The position numbers and the translations under genes were made by a program. Below the pieces are notes generated by a model. That model had not been told where the DNA came from and did no database searches. It worked only from the letters and a program-made list of their open reading frames with translations. From the NCBI GenBank assembly GCA_964017235.1, contig OZ024928.1, forward strand, positions 1,240,001 through 1,304,000: a stretch of 64,000 nucleotides of DNA, given 5' to 3'. The number at the start of each line of letters is the position of its first letter. Within the stretch, counting starts at the first letter, position 1. Positions 33,823-46,080 of the stretch are shown piece after piece. Source of the DNA: Sabellastarte sp. h YS-2021 (taxonomy: Eukaryota > Annelida > Polychaeta > Sabellida > Sabellidae).

Positions 33823-34391
33823 CCCAGTAAACATAGCAAACATTTATTAACGTTTAGTAAACGTACAAACGTTTTTAAAACCAAATATCAAGCAAAATAT
33901 TGACAATTATTCAATATTATGGGTTTATAAACGTTTCAGCAACATTAGTTTGGTTTATAATGTTTAATAAACATTTTTTTAACGTTTTCAAAGAGTGAAG
34001 AATATCTTAACCTCGCTTTCATTTTGGATGATGATATCAGCACAGCCATTTTGAGAGAAACGGGAGAAATATTTCTGTTACCATATCTTGCTGTATCAGT
34101 GTTGTTTAAAGCCAACATTAAATTATAAGTGGAGACATAAAAGTACATTTATATCATAGAATGCACTGTACAAGGTTAACTTAATGTAAACAGGGAAATT
34201 ATTCATAAAATGAAGTTTGTTTACATTCTCCCTTGAATCATGCTGGATATTTGAACGTTTATAAACGTTTATGCTTAAACGTTGATAAACATTTATAGGC
34301 GAACGTTTAGGAGCCCATCATTTAAACCTTAAATAAACTGTTCATAGTTAGGTTTATAAACGTTTATAAACGTTTTTAATGTTTACTGGGT
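33823..34391. mobile_element. MITE with CCCAGTAAACAT inverted ends
   Basis: The left end is CCCAGTAAACATAGCAAACA and the right end is GTTTTTAATGTTTACTGGG. The flanks are TGT on both sides, a 3-bp target duplication. The interior is full of AACGTTTA / TAAACGTT palindromes. No coding capacity. Confidence 0.75.
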
Positions 34392-35920
34392 GTACAATTG
34401 TTGTAAAACGTTCATGGGGTGGATATTACACATGATAATGTGTGTTCTTCTATGCTATCCTGTTTCTTTTCATATGCTGCAGCTACTATCAACAGGGCAT
34501 CCTATATCTAGTTTTAAAACAATTAGCATAACAATAGCCATTTCAGCACCAAGTCAAATGATTACAGTACTAACACTCTCAACCCTTGTCAACCCGGATT
34601 GAGAGGGTTCACACTACAAAGGGGGTTGAACCAATCTCCTTCAAACTGCTTCAATCCACCTCTTGAGTGGGGTTGAGATTTACCCTTGTCAACCCGAATT
34701 GTGAGCATTCAAACTAGTCTCCAATCTGGTTCAATCTGTGTCAACCCAAGTTTATTTCATAGTGTGAATGCCCAGGTAATTGATTCTAAAGTGTCTTCAT
34801 TTCAACGAAGACCCTTGAAAATAGGTCAGGTTCACATATGCCACCACATACCCGCCCACTGGGAGACAAAATTGTAGGTTGTCCTACCAACTGAAATGAC
34901 CACTGGGAAGAACAGAGTATTTTGTGTGAGTCTATAAGTTTTACATGTAGAAAGAGACAGGTCACCTTCACCACACTGAGACGAGTTCAATGATGATCCT
35001 TCTTACAGAAAACTTTGGTGGCTGTCATAGCCTTGCTCTGTCCTTACCCAAAGAGAAATCTGACTCACATACTGGATAATTTCTGTCTAGAATTAAAAAT
35101 TCAAAGAGTAAGAACTCCCTGCTTCCTATGACAATGTATCCAGGGGAACTGTGGTTGACCTTTGGGATTATTATAAGAAAAAGGCTGCAGGGAACCCTAA
35201 AGCAGAGCAGCCCGATAAATTGCAAACATATAGGTATTCAATTATGACTTCTTCCTGCCTTATAATTAAACTGTGATGAAGTTCTGCATGTCCTGTTCAT
35301 CTACCTTTGATAGACAAACAGACCCAGTTATAATATCATCGGGGTGAGGCTAACATGTAGTACCTGAAGCACACAAACCCTCACCTGCAGATATAACCAA
35401 ACAAAAAACACAAAACAATTCTCAATATCCAATCCATATCTGGACCCAGACCATCTGTAAGGTGGACTGAGCCACAGTTAGTCCCCGCCTTGTGTGAAAA
35501 TATAACCCAGATCTGCTGAATAGTTCTTCTGTTATGTGGACAATCAAATATGCAGGACTACTTGAACCTGTCACTTACAAAGTTTTCACTAGATGCCAGT
35601 TTTCAATCTTTTGGTGACTTAGTTTTAAAATGTTTTGTCAAATGCCCATATTAGGTTATGCACTGTGAGAGATGGCTTCTCTCAGTCTTCTCTTTATGGA
35701 GAAAAGAAAGGTACTATATTGTCCGCCATTTTGTGGGGCTACAAACAAGTGAGTTCTTAGTTTAATCATGTGAAGTGTAAGGTCGGTTTACCTTACAGTT
35801 TTTTGGAAACATTTTACATCCACAATATAACAATGTGGATAATCCATTGCATAGCATTGGACATATTGTCCATAAAAACCCCTGAACTACATTTTGTTAA
35901 TTCTGAATATCTGAGGTAAC
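34392..35920. other. Intergenic, no gene seen
   Basis: At 34570-34750 a short block repeats CCTTGTCAACCCG(G/A)ATTG and TTCAA(A/T)C..G(C/G)TTCAATC in both orientations and may be a decayed MITE. The rest is unique, and short ORFs are without recognisable content. Confidence 0.4.
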
Positions 35921-36339
35921 CATTTTTATGTCAGCTGACTTGTCAGTCAGCTGACATTATGTCGTCACTCTGCGGCGTGGGCGTACGCGTCCGCGTGAAC
36001 AACTTCTCCTCCAAAACTACAAGGCCTAGAGACGTGCTGTTTTTTTTAAAAGATACCTTATCTATCGAGGATGAAAAATTGTTCAAGGCATGCAAATCTG
36101 TCTGTTCGTCTGTTTGCTAGAGACATTACAAGGGGGGTACCCCCACCAAAAGTGTGAAAATTTCAACACTTAATCACAATTTTCTCAGTGACTATTGCAG
36201 GGATTTCTCTCATATCATGCATATATGTACTAGGCCACAGGTAGATTCTCTTGTGTGAGTATGAGACCTGGATCTGTCTTACTTTTTTTTTAATAAATTT
36301 TTTTAATAATTTTTAATGCATTAAAATTCATGAAATCAT

Positions 36340-38835
36340 GCACAAAATCATTTATAACTTGAAAAGTGTTGCATTTAGAGCATTTTGTTAAAATATGTTA
36401 TTCAGCTACTTTTTTCATAGCTACAATATGGTGAGTAAGTTGGGTGCCTGTCTCAATAGCTAAGTGAGTAATAGCTACTTTTGGGCTTTTCAGTAACTTC
36501 CATCATGAGTAAAATCACTTGTAACTTAAAAACTATTGCATTTAGAGAATTTCGTATAAATATGTTATTCAGCTACTTTTGGGTCAGCTATAACATAGTA
36601 AAATTTTAGACCTGTAGCTCATGGCATAGCTGAGTAATAGCTACTTTTAGGTTATCACTGTTGAGTAAATCGCTTATAGCTTGGAAACTATTGCATTTAC
36701 AGTATTTTGTTTCAATATGTTATTCACCTATTTTGGGATCAGCTATAACATAGTGAAGTTTCAGATCTGTGGCTCATTGCATAGCTGAGTAATAGCTACT
36801 TTGAAGTTCTCACTATTGAGTAAATCACTTGTAACTTAAAACCTATTGCATTTAGAGAATTTCGTATAAATATGTTATTCAGCTACTTTTGGGCCAGCTA
36901 TAACATAGTGAAATTTCAGATCTGTAGGTCATGGCATAGCTGAGTAATAGCTACTTTAAAGTTCTCACTATTGAGTAAATCAGTTGTAATTGGAAAACTA
37001 TTGCATTTAGAGAATTTCGTATAAATATGTTATTCAGCTACTTTTGGGTCAGCTATAACATAGTAAAATTTCAGACCTGTAGCTCATGGCATAGCTGAGT
37101 AATAGCTACTTTTAGGTCATCACTATTGAGTAAATCAGTTGTAACTTGAAAACTATTGCATTTACAGTATTTTGCTTAAATATGTTGTTCACCTACTTTT
37201 GGGTCAGCTATAACATAGTAAAATTTCAGACCTGTAGCTCATTGCATAGCTGAGTAATAACTACTTTGAGGTTCTCACTATTGAGTAAATCAGTTGTAAT
37301 TGCAAAACTATTGCATTTAGAGAATTTCGTATAAATATGTTATTCAGCTACTTTTGGGCCAGCTATAACATAGTGAAATTTCAGATCTGTAGGTCATGGC
37401 ATAGCTGAGTAATAGCTACTTTGAAGTTCTCACTATTGAGTAAATCAGTTGTAATTGGAAAACTATTGCATTTAGAGAATTTCGTATAAATATGTTATTC
37501 AGCTACTTTTGGGTCAGCTATAACATAGTAAAATTTCAGACCTGTAGCTCATGGCATAGCTGAGTAATAGCTACTTTTAGGTCATCACTATTGAGTAAAT
37601 CAGTTGTAACTTCAAAACTATTGCATTTACAGTATTTTGCTTAAATATGTTGTTCACCTACTTTTGGGTCAGCTATAACATAGTAAAATTTCAGACCTGT
37701 AGCTCATTGCATAGCTGAGTAATAACTACTTTGAGGTTCTCACTATTGAGTAAATCAGTTGTAATTGCAAAACTATTGCATTTAGAGAATTTAGTATAAA
37801 TATGTTATTCAGCTACTTTTGGGTCAGCTATAACATAGTAAAATTTCAGACCTGTAGCTCATGGCATAGCTGAGTAATAGCTACTTTTAGGTCATCACTA
37901 TTGAGTAAATCAGTTGGAACTTTAAAACTATTGCATGTACAGTATTTTGCTTAAATATGTTGTTCACCTACTTTTGGGTCAGCTATAACATAGTAAAATT
38001 TCAGACCTGTAGCTCATGGCATAGCTGAGTAATAGCTACTTTGAGGTTATCACTGTTGAGTAAATTGCTTATAACTTGGAAACTATTGCATTTAGAGTAT
38101 TTTGTTTCAATATGTTATTCACCTATTTTGGGGTCAGCTATAACATAGTGAAGTTCCAGACCTGTGGCTCATTGCATAGCTGAGTAATAGCTACTTTGAA
38201 GTTCTCACTGTTGAGTAAATCAGTTGTAATTGGAAAACTATTGCCTTTACAGAAATTTGTGCAAATATGTTATTCAGCTACTTTTGGGTCAGCTATAACA
38301 TAGTGAAATTACAGACCTGTAGCTCATGGCACAACTGAGCAATAGCTATTCTCAGGCACTGACTGTTGAGTAAATCGGCTATAACTTGAAAAATATTGCA
38401 TTTGGAGTATTTTGTTAAAATATATTGTTCACCTACTTTTGGGTTAGCTATAACATAGTGAAATTACAGACCTATAGCTCATGGCATAGCGGAGCAATAG
38501 CTATTTTCAGGTTCTCACTATTGAGTAAATCAGTTGTAACTTGAAAACTATTGCATTTACAGTATTTTGCTTAAATATGTTGTTCACCTACTTTTAGGTC
38601 AGCTATAACAGAGCAAAAATTCAGACTTGTAGCTCATTGCATAGCTGAGTAATAGTTACTTTGAGGTTCTCACTGTTGAGTAAATCAGTTGTAACTTGAA
38701 AACTATTACATTTAGAGTATTTTGTTAAATATGTTATTCACAGACGTTTTGGTCAGCTATAACATAGTGAAATTGCAGACCTCTATGGCATAGCTGAGCA
38801 ATAGCTTCTTTCAGGTTCTCACTGTTGAGTAAATC
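36340..38835 (+). repeat. 155-bp satellite with a 465-bp higher-order repeat
   Basis: About 16 units with TTGAGTAAATCAGTTGTAAC, AACTATTGCATTTAGAG, TATTCAGCTACTTTTGGGTC, AGCTATAACATAGT, TTTCAGACCTGTAGCTCATG and GCATAGCTGAGTAATAGCTA. TTGAGTAAAT starts at 36971, 37126, 37281 and 37436, exactly 155 bp apart. Three unit variants repeat as a set: the trio from 36971 is repeated from 37436. Confidence 0.93.
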
Positions 38836-38839
38836 ATTG

Positions 38840-39650
38840 TATCCAACCTGTAGGAAATCATGGGCTGGGAATCTGTTAATATGGTCCGATTTGACCTTGG
38901 AACCCTCCTTCAAGGTCAAATGAGGATAGCCAAACATAAAAGTGCTTATAACTCGCTTATTATTGGTCCTAGAGGTTTGGAATGAAAACCAACCTATAGA
39001 AAATCATGAGCTGGGAATTTTTTGGTGTGGTCGGATTTCACCTTGGACCCCTCCTTCAAGGTCAAATGAGGATAGCCAAACTTAAAAGTGCTTATAACTC
39101 GCTTATTATTGGTCCTAGAGGTTTGGAATGGAAAACCAACCTATAGAAAATCATGGGCTGGGAATCTTTTGGTGTGGTCGGATTTCACCTTAGACCCCTC
39201 CTTCCAAGTCAAACGAAGATAGCCAAACTTAAAGTGCTTATAACTCGCGTATTATTGGTCTTGGAGGTTTGGGATGGTAAACCAACATATAGGAAATCAT
39301 GGGCTGGGATTCTTTTGGTGTGGTCAGATTTGACCTGGGACCCCTCCTTCAAGGTCAATTGAGGATAGCCAAACTTACAATTGCTTAGAACTCGCTTATT
39401 ATTGGTCCTACAGGTTTGGGATGGTAAACAAACTACAGGAAATCATGGGCTGGGAATTTTTTTGTGTGGTCGGATTTGACCTTGGACCCCTCCGTCAAGG
39501 TCAAACAAGGATAGCCAAACTTAAAAAGTGCCTATGACTCACTTATTATTGGTCCGAGAGGTTTGGGATGGTAAACCATCCTAAATTCTTTGGCTGGGAA
39601 TCTTTTGGTATGGTCAGATTTGACATTTGGACCCCTTCTTCATGGTCGAA
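38840..39650 (+). repeat. 146-bp satellite, about 5.5 units
   Basis: AGTGCTTATAACTCGC starts at 38941, 39087 and 39233 (146 bp apart). Units also carry AATCATGGGCTGGGAATCTT, TTGGTGTGGTCGGATTT and CCTTCAAGGTCAAA. It is the same family as at 2150-2560. Confidence 0.92.
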
Positions 39651-40079
39651 CGAGGATATTGCATTTATAGTATTTCTCTAAATATTTTTAACCTACTTTT
39701 TACACTTAAACAATTACCTTGTAACTTTATTTCATAATACCATTTGCAGGGCACAACTTTTTTGTCCTTTTCTTCTGTCAGCTTCGGAATATCTTTCGAA
39801 CATGCTGTTCAGTTACCATTTACTGTATTTCTGTACAGCCCTTTCCCTGATAATTATGCTTTCCTCTCATTATCACCATCACAAATCAAAAACATTCAGT
39901 CAGCTGACACAGTGCCCGTTCATGGGCACTCTCCTCTTGTTAAACATATTTATTTGCAATTGGGCGACAATTGTAAAGGTACAAATGTATTAAGTCCTTT
40001 TGTTGATGAAATATTTATAAATGGAACATGATACAATCAATCAGAGGAAATGAATGAGGCCACCTTAAACCACTAGTGT

Positions 40080-41408
40080 ATTATTTTTGCCCTTGGTGTC
40101 CAGCTGGGTTGATGGTTAAATCCATGGGAAATATCTTGTCCAGGCTCTGTCTCAGAAAACTGTAATAGGCTAGTTACACATAGCCGGATGTGCCACGGAT
40201 ATACCCCACGGTTCCATATATGGTAACTGACAAGGGATGAGGGTGGGTCATGTAAAATTTACGGAACTGCCGCGGATCTGCTACAGACCGCCACGGACAG
40301 GTTTGCAGATGAAAAGACTGCAAAAAAGCATTGGTTTTCTGACTGTTTTTTAATCCGCAAACCTTTTCCGTGTCAGTCTGTAACAGATCCAGTTAGATCC
40401 GGCAATGTTTTGTGGGATATTTGCTTGCGGAATCATCAAGGATGAAAGGTATGCCACAAGGCAACCAGGATGGGTTTAGGGACAATAAGGACACTCACGG
40501 ATGAGCTACAGATGAGATACGGAGGGCTACAGCTACCCTGATCAGATAAGGTCCGTACAGACTTTACGGAAAAATCCAACAGTTTTGATTTTTCCGTAAC
40601 ATGCTAGAGATCTTATCTGATCCCTGGCATATCACTACAGACCACAGCATGACACTATGGATCTCACAAGGACATTAGGGATGTTATGGATGACTTTACG
40701 GACACAAAATATGATCTATAAATCACTCAACATTTTCCATTTTAGGAAACCTGGCATGATCTGTCGGACCATCCTTGGATGTGTAACTGGGGTTTTAGGT
40801 GAAGGATGTTGATACTTTGTCGGAACATTGTTGGGGATGTAGGTGTACAATGTCATGGTGTGAAATTGATTTGACCATTGACTTTGCTGGTGACCTTGAC
40901 CTTTAAAACTTCGACTGGGCTCTATTCAGGTGTAAACCATAAGGTATAGGTAGTTGTTTCTTGATAGGGACATCAGTTGAGGGGGTGTAGATGTGCAATT
41001 TCATAGTGTGATCTTGGTGTGACCTTTGAACTTGGCTCTGCCAGATTGTTTTCTATTGTCATATTTGAGACATATTTCTCCCATGACAAAGATATCTGCT
41101 GCTTCTTATAATTACATGTACATTCAGCTATCTACATTAACAATGAAACTTCAATTAATAAAGGTTACAGCTTCATAACTTTTAGTTTAATAACTTAATG
41201 CTGTCAGCTGGCTATTGAATTGTCTTGTTTTGATACTTCTTGTACATTTTTTTCTTTTCACTGTTATTTCTGCTGCATCTTTAGTTAGCTTATACCCACT
41301 GTTTTGAAAGTCGCCTGATCTTTGTACTGTTTCAACTCTCTATAAGTCATGTTATCCAACTATGTTTCCCCAGCCTATGGGGTACAGGCATCTATGTTGC
41401 CATTTTAA
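40080..41408 (+). mobile_element. Degenerate tandem-core element (copy 3)
   Basis: Left part GCCCTTGGTGTCCAGCTGGG, units with CTGTCTCAGAAAACTGTAA and GGTGTGAAATTGATTTGACC, right end CCCAGCCTATGGGGTACAGG then CATCTATGTTGCC. It is strongly decayed and interrupted by a MITE at about 40160-40792. Confidence 0.6.
40160..40792. mobile_element. MITE with AGTTACACAT inverted ends
   Basis: The left end is CTAGTTACACATAGCCGGAT and the right end is ATCCTTGGATGTGTAACTGG. The flanks rejoin into a copy-3 satellite unit (CAGAAAACTGTAA + GTTTTAGGTGAAGG). The interior has many CGGATCTG/CAGATCCG-like words. Exact ends and target duplication are uncertain. Confidence 0.5.
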
Positions 41409-42215
41409 AATAAGTTTTGGAAATGTAAAGAAACAAACTATAAATCCAAAGAAATCTGTTGTTGCTAGAATTTCAAAGTCACCTTAAATAGGGCACCAGT
41501 TATGCTGGTGTTCCACTGGAGCCGACCGGTCGGTAACTATGTCTTTTTTCAGAGTTGGGACCAATGTTTACAAGGTCGGTTGTAGTTTCCAGGCCTGTCG
41601 GGGAGAGTCGGTGGAATATCAAACATGTTAATGAAACAGGACTGTCTGTATCAAGTATCTGGCTTGTCCCAAATATGGTGATCCAGACTGTATGTGATGA
41701 CAAACTGATTGAGCGGGAAATGTAACAGTACAGTCGGTAACTTTAGCCGGCCTATCTGTGAGTGTTCTTGACAGGCCTGTAAATTTTCAAGGCCAGTCAC
41801 TAACTTTTCACGTCAAAACAAAAAAAAATAAAAATTTTCACGTCTGGGTCCTAGAGTCGGAAAAGTTTATACCCGACAGGATGTAAAGTGAAACAGACAA
41901 GCCATAAACAAAAGCCGACAGGCCTGTAACACCATCAGACAAGCCGGGAACTGCAACCGACAGGCCAGCAATATTTTTGCCTCTTACAACCTGTCAGTTT
42001 CCAAATGTGTGGCTACAGAAAAGCCAGTCAGCACACACACTTCATTCATTTGGGCTTTGACTTGTCGAGAGACAACTGGTGTGCAGCTTTAGATATTAAA
42101 TTTTTCATTTTTTTTTTTTGCAAATTAGCTTAAGTTTGAGCTAGGCTGGACTGGGTGGGAATGAAATCTGTTCTATGAGGTTTCAAGTTTTTGTTTTTGT
42201 AAAAGCTGTATATGT
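41409..42215. other. Intergenic, composition unusual, no gene seen
   Basis: From 41505 to 42000 the sequence repeats GACAGGCCTGTAA, GCCGACAGG and CCGACCGGTCGGTAAC words in both orientations. It may be a decayed transposon or the outer part of the Harbinger element that follows. No ends could be fixed. Confidence 0.35.
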
Positions 42216-42226
42216 AACTGATCAGC

Positions 42227-43260
42227 ATGCCAAGGGGCAGAAGGAGAAAGATTGAAGTACCCAGAGATACTCAACCACAGTTTGAGTTAGGAGATACAGC
42301 TGAGGATATAGAGAGAACAAGAAGCGAGAGAGAGGAGAGGGAGAGGAGAGAACAGGAGAGGGACAGAGAGAGGATAGAGAGAGAGAGGATGGAAGAGAGC
42401 CAGGAAAGGACAGACAAGCGACCATAAACAGACACAGATACTGATGTAGAATCCACTCAATCCAGACAGAAGAAGGGGAAAATTAAGTCCATTTTCCTGA
42501 GTGATTCAGACAAAGAAGTCAGGACAAGCTGCAGCCAAGAACACCGAAAGACAGACCTGGTTGAAGGACAGTTTCAGTTTTCTACGAGGTCACATTAGAA
42601 GGAAGGGAATGTCTAAGTCTTCCGCGTTCAAGTCACCACTGAGACCTTCTGCAGCCGCTGCCACAGCTTCAGTTCCCGATACTTCATGAGAGATTAAATC
42701 TGAGATGGAAATCCGCATGACATCAGATGTTACTCATCAGCCTTCGAGCACCAGTCCTAAGCAACGATAGCCTACAGTCGCCACCACCAACACTGCTGAA
42801 GATCCAGTTTTAGATCAGTTCCAGCAGATAAGGTCAATGATTTCAAATTTTCTGGGTGCATGTCAGGACCCCACTCCAAGTCCAAGACAGTGATTCTGCA
42901 ACTATCTCCACTCTGAGATTGAACATCTGGAGGAACGAGACTTTTTGACCTTCAGGAATGAGACAGTGAAACTTCTCGCTGAAATACAGTACAAGGCTGA
43001 AGAATGCAAGAGACAGGTCACAACAAGTCAATAAGTCACCACATTTCAACTTACAGCAGTAACACAGACCACAGCAGGACGAGAATACATACCATACCGG
43101 ATACTCAACCAATCTCTGTACCAGTTGTGCAGCCTACACAGATAGCCACACCACAGCCTGCTACAGTACAGCTCTGCTTTTGGCCTCTGTTCCAAAGTAC
43201 AGCAACCACAGGGGCCAGCATCACCTTCAGCACTGCCAGCATCTTTCCTAGTTGTGGATG
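42227..43260 (+). pseudogene. Harbinger accessory MADF/Myb-like protein, broken
   Basis: Starts MPRGRRRKIEVPRD with a long charged Glu/Arg stretch, stops at 42425, and continues in frame as TDTDTDVESTQSRQKKGKIK and SIFLSDSDKEV. It then jumps frame to KKSGQAAAKNTERQTWLKDS and FSFLRGHIRRKGMSKSSAFK. The latter matches the end of the MADF-like DNA-binding domain found in Harbinger second proteins (KSG.AA..TER..W....F.FL..HI). The middle of that domain is missing, so there is an internal deletion. Pro/Thr/Gln-rich sequence follows in several frames up to about 43500. Confidence 0.65.
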
Positions 43261-43899
43261 ACCAGCAGCCTGGGACTTCCAGATAACTGGTATTCACTTT
43301 GAGCCCAGCAAAGACAGTTAATCCACCTTCCATTGCATCAGGACAACAGGACGGTCAACACAACACTTCTGGATTGTCAAGTCTCTTTGGAAACATTTCA
43401 AGCGTACTACAGTACCAGCAGATGGACACACCACAACCATTTTCCCACCCTCTCAACTTCAACCAGCACCATCACCAGTGACCTCCCAGCCAGTCCAGCC
43501 AGCAGTCAGCCCAAATAAGCAGATCAGCCTGCATTAAGTGGCACCAAGCGGCCCTTGAAAGGGCCACCCGAATCTTCCAAAAACAATTTATAGAGCTACT
43601 TGTTGCCCAAAAACAAAAAAAGCACACCGTCCAACACTTACACTTCCCCCAGAAACACGAAAAAAATTGTGTGAATGAATGAGTGAATGTTGAAAAAATA
43701 ATAATAAAGTTCCACCACAGACCTGAAAATCCTAGGCCTGTCACCTTGTTCAGTATCATTTTTGATATGTTATTATAAAAATTTTTATTTATTTATTTAA
43801 TTTTTTTAGGGGGGGGGGATTTGATAGAACTGATAGATGACAGCATGTTCTCCCCTCAGTCTTCTTACACTGTGTCCTGCCCAGCCAGTGCCCCAAGGT

Positions 43900-44970
43900 G
43901 GTTGAAATAGTCTTTCAGTAGGTCTTGTTGATGTTTGGCCTCCCTCGATGGAATTCTAAAGTTCTCATTCTGTCCCTGCTCCTCCTGGTCATTCTGTGGT
44001 GGCTGTATGTCGTCGGCTGGAGTGGGTGGTCTCTCTGCTCCCCCTGATGGCTTCTCAGCATGTTATGTAGTACCATACATGTTATCACAATGTCTCTCAC
44101 AACTTATGGCATCTGCTCCATGGTGGCCAGCAGCACCCTGAATCTTTCTGCCAGTATTCCAAATGAGTTCTCGACCACGCTCCTGCCCGCTGGATATCCT
44201 GTAGTTGGCTATTCTCTCCTCTCTGGTCAGTTGTCGTCATAAGGGCAAAGGCACTGTCCCCCAACAGGAAGTAGTGTAGATCTGGCCCCTCCTGGTCCAA
44301 GTGGCTCAGGTAGTGGTAGTCTCAAGGTTGCATTCTCAATTCTTCTTTTCAGTTTGCTGTGGTTGAATATCTGAGCATCAGATGATGACCCACTGGCCCC
44401 CACATTGACCCAAAGAAAGTTGTACTCTGCATCAACTAAAGCAAAAAGTACTAGGGAAAAGTAGTCCGTGTAGTTGAATTATTCACTACCTGACTTCTTG
44501 GGCTTCTTTATAGCAATGTGTTTTCCATCTAGTGCACCGACTGCATGGGTGACATTCCATCTGTTCCTGAATCTTTCTTAAATTTTCTTCCAGTATTCAG
44601 GATCAGTGGGACATGTTGAACCAGTATTCATGTTGAAATTCTTTCAAAATGGTTTTGCAGACCTGGGGGACAAATTTGCAGATGGTCGTTCTTCCAACCC
44701 TCCAGTGGTATTGCAGTGAAGTGTAGCTTTCTCCTGTGGAAAAGTGTCTCAATGGAACTGCCAGTTTTAAACTGACTTCCAGTGGCTTCCTGAATACGGT
44801 GGTTGACTTACTCAGATGAGGAGTAATTCTTTCTTCAATTAAATAAAAAAAGGCTGGTTTCATATTGGTGAAATTTCTGTAGCCTGGTATGTCAGTTAGG
44901 ATTAGCTCATCCAAGAGTGTTCTGTAGCATCCTCTCTCCTCTCTCTGCAGTATCCAGGGCATGACCCATG
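43900..44970 (-). pseudogene. PIF/Harbinger transposase (HARBI1-like), broken
   Basis: On the minus strand 44962-44603 reads RTLLDELILTDIPGYRNFTN, LEVSLKLAVPLRHFSTGESY and TSLQYHWRVGRTTICKFVPQ, the N-terminal part of the DDE_4 transposase of PIF/Harbinger elements. After a frameshift, [20 protein letters not shown] carries the first catalytic Asp. FALVDAEYNFLWVNVG follows, then GPDLHYFLLGDSAFAL with the second Asp region, and ITCMVLHNMLRSHQG near the end. At least two frameshifts and two stops are present. It is convergent with the MADF relic at 42227. Confidence 0.8.
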
Positions 44971-45059
44971 GATTCTGTGGCTCCCTTCTGCGTGGTGGGG
45001 GCTGTGGTGGTGGTGCTGGCTGGGCAGGTGCTGGGTTCAGTTCTCTGTCTTGAAATCAT

Positions 45060-46080
45060 GATGAAAAATAACATTCAACTCAATAAAAAAACAAAAGACC
45101 CTCAACTGGTCAAACATTTCCTCTTGATGTGTTGCAGTCATCTTTGAAGTGTGAAATGAGTGTCACATCCCTAGTGACAGGGGTTTATATACTGTGATAT
45201 GGATCCTGATTCTGGATCCCGACTATAGATACCGACCCACAAAAACAATCAGTCCTGTCAGCAAGGGTCGGGAACATGTCTGTTTGTCTTACGGCTTGTC
45301 TGTGATGCAGTTTGTCGGTTAGGGGTTTAGGGCTTGTCATACTATTTCTACGACTGGCCATGCAAAAAACATCCCCGTCCATGTCTCTTCCTGGGCTTAA
45401 TACAGATGGTAGTGTTTTGATTTTATTCAGACTGGTTTCATTTAACTGATTTTAGATATGTCTACGTACAAGGGAATTTCTTGTTAAAATGTCAACTGAC
45501 TGATTTTTTCATGTAAGCAATGGTATAAATGAAGATATTCTGTCAGAGAGTGGGGAATTGGTTTTCCACTGTACAGGCGGCAAACATATAGCTGTAACAA
45601 CTTGGTAAACTTGGCAAAGCCCAGAGTTAATTCATGCACTTTTTCCTGCAAAAATGTGTGGTCTTTGTGGTCTTTATAGGATCATATTAGGGTCGCCAAT
45701 GAGGATGTGCCCTCAGACTGGACAAATGGACAGATATAAAGAAGATTTCAGCTGTACAGACACGGCTAAATGGCCAACAACACTGAGATTTGAGAAAATC
45801 TTAGGAACAACATCTGTTGTAAGAAGTATAGAAAACCCACAAGATGTTCTACAAAACATTCACAGGCAATGATTTCTTACAAGTAGTTTTCACATTTTGT
45901 AGCCCCAGAAACAATTATAAGGGAGATATAAGGCCTTTTTGATATGATGACCCTCCTATTTGGCATTAAAGATGGGATATGGCAGCCATTTTGTTTCCAA
46001 AACAAGGACACAACTACTCTCAGGCAAGCTTTCTATTTAAATTTTGTGCAAATCTGATGATGCTAGCTGCAATATTTTAG
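45060..46080. other. Intergenic, no feature seen
   Basis: Unique sequence. At 45200-45400 GACAAGCC/GGCTTGTC and GTCGGGA words resemble those at 41505-42000, so the two blocks may belong to the same decayed element around the Harbinger genes. The ORF at 45654 (72 aa) is unrecognised. Confidence 0.4.

Larger units (their letters stand above)
35925..39945 (+). mobile_element. Satellite-bearing element with GTCAGCTGAC ends
   Basis: The left end is ATGTCAGCTGACTTGTCAGT then CAGCTGACATTATGTCGTC and GGCGTACGCGTCCGCGTG. The right end is CAGTCAGCTGACACAGTGCC with CATGGGCACTCTCCTCTTG. Inside, a 155-bp satellite (36340-38835) is followed by a 146-bp satellite (38840-39650) and a short unique tail with TTTGCAGGGCACAAC. 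Partial copies with the same order lie at 1590-2560 and 16085-16345, and a minus-strand one at 46840-48190. No ORF of note, so mobilisation would be in trans. Confidence 0.65.

Noticed and set aside
36340-38835. CRISPR-like reading of the regular 155-bp array
   Set aside because: The whole unit is conserved, with no unique spacers; eukaryotic satellite.
39744-40031. 95-aa ORF crossing the right end of the satellite element
   Set aside because: Spans the element boundary and shares no sequence with known proteins.
41505-45400. Possible terminal repeats of the Harbinger element (GACAGGCC / GGCTTGTC-rich blocks on both sides)
   Set aside because: Similar words occur on both sides, but no aligned inverted ends or target duplication could be found by eye.
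45654-45872. 72-aa ORF starting MCGLCGLYRIILGSP
   Set aside because: No homologue recognised, no splice or promoter context, surrounded by transposon debris.
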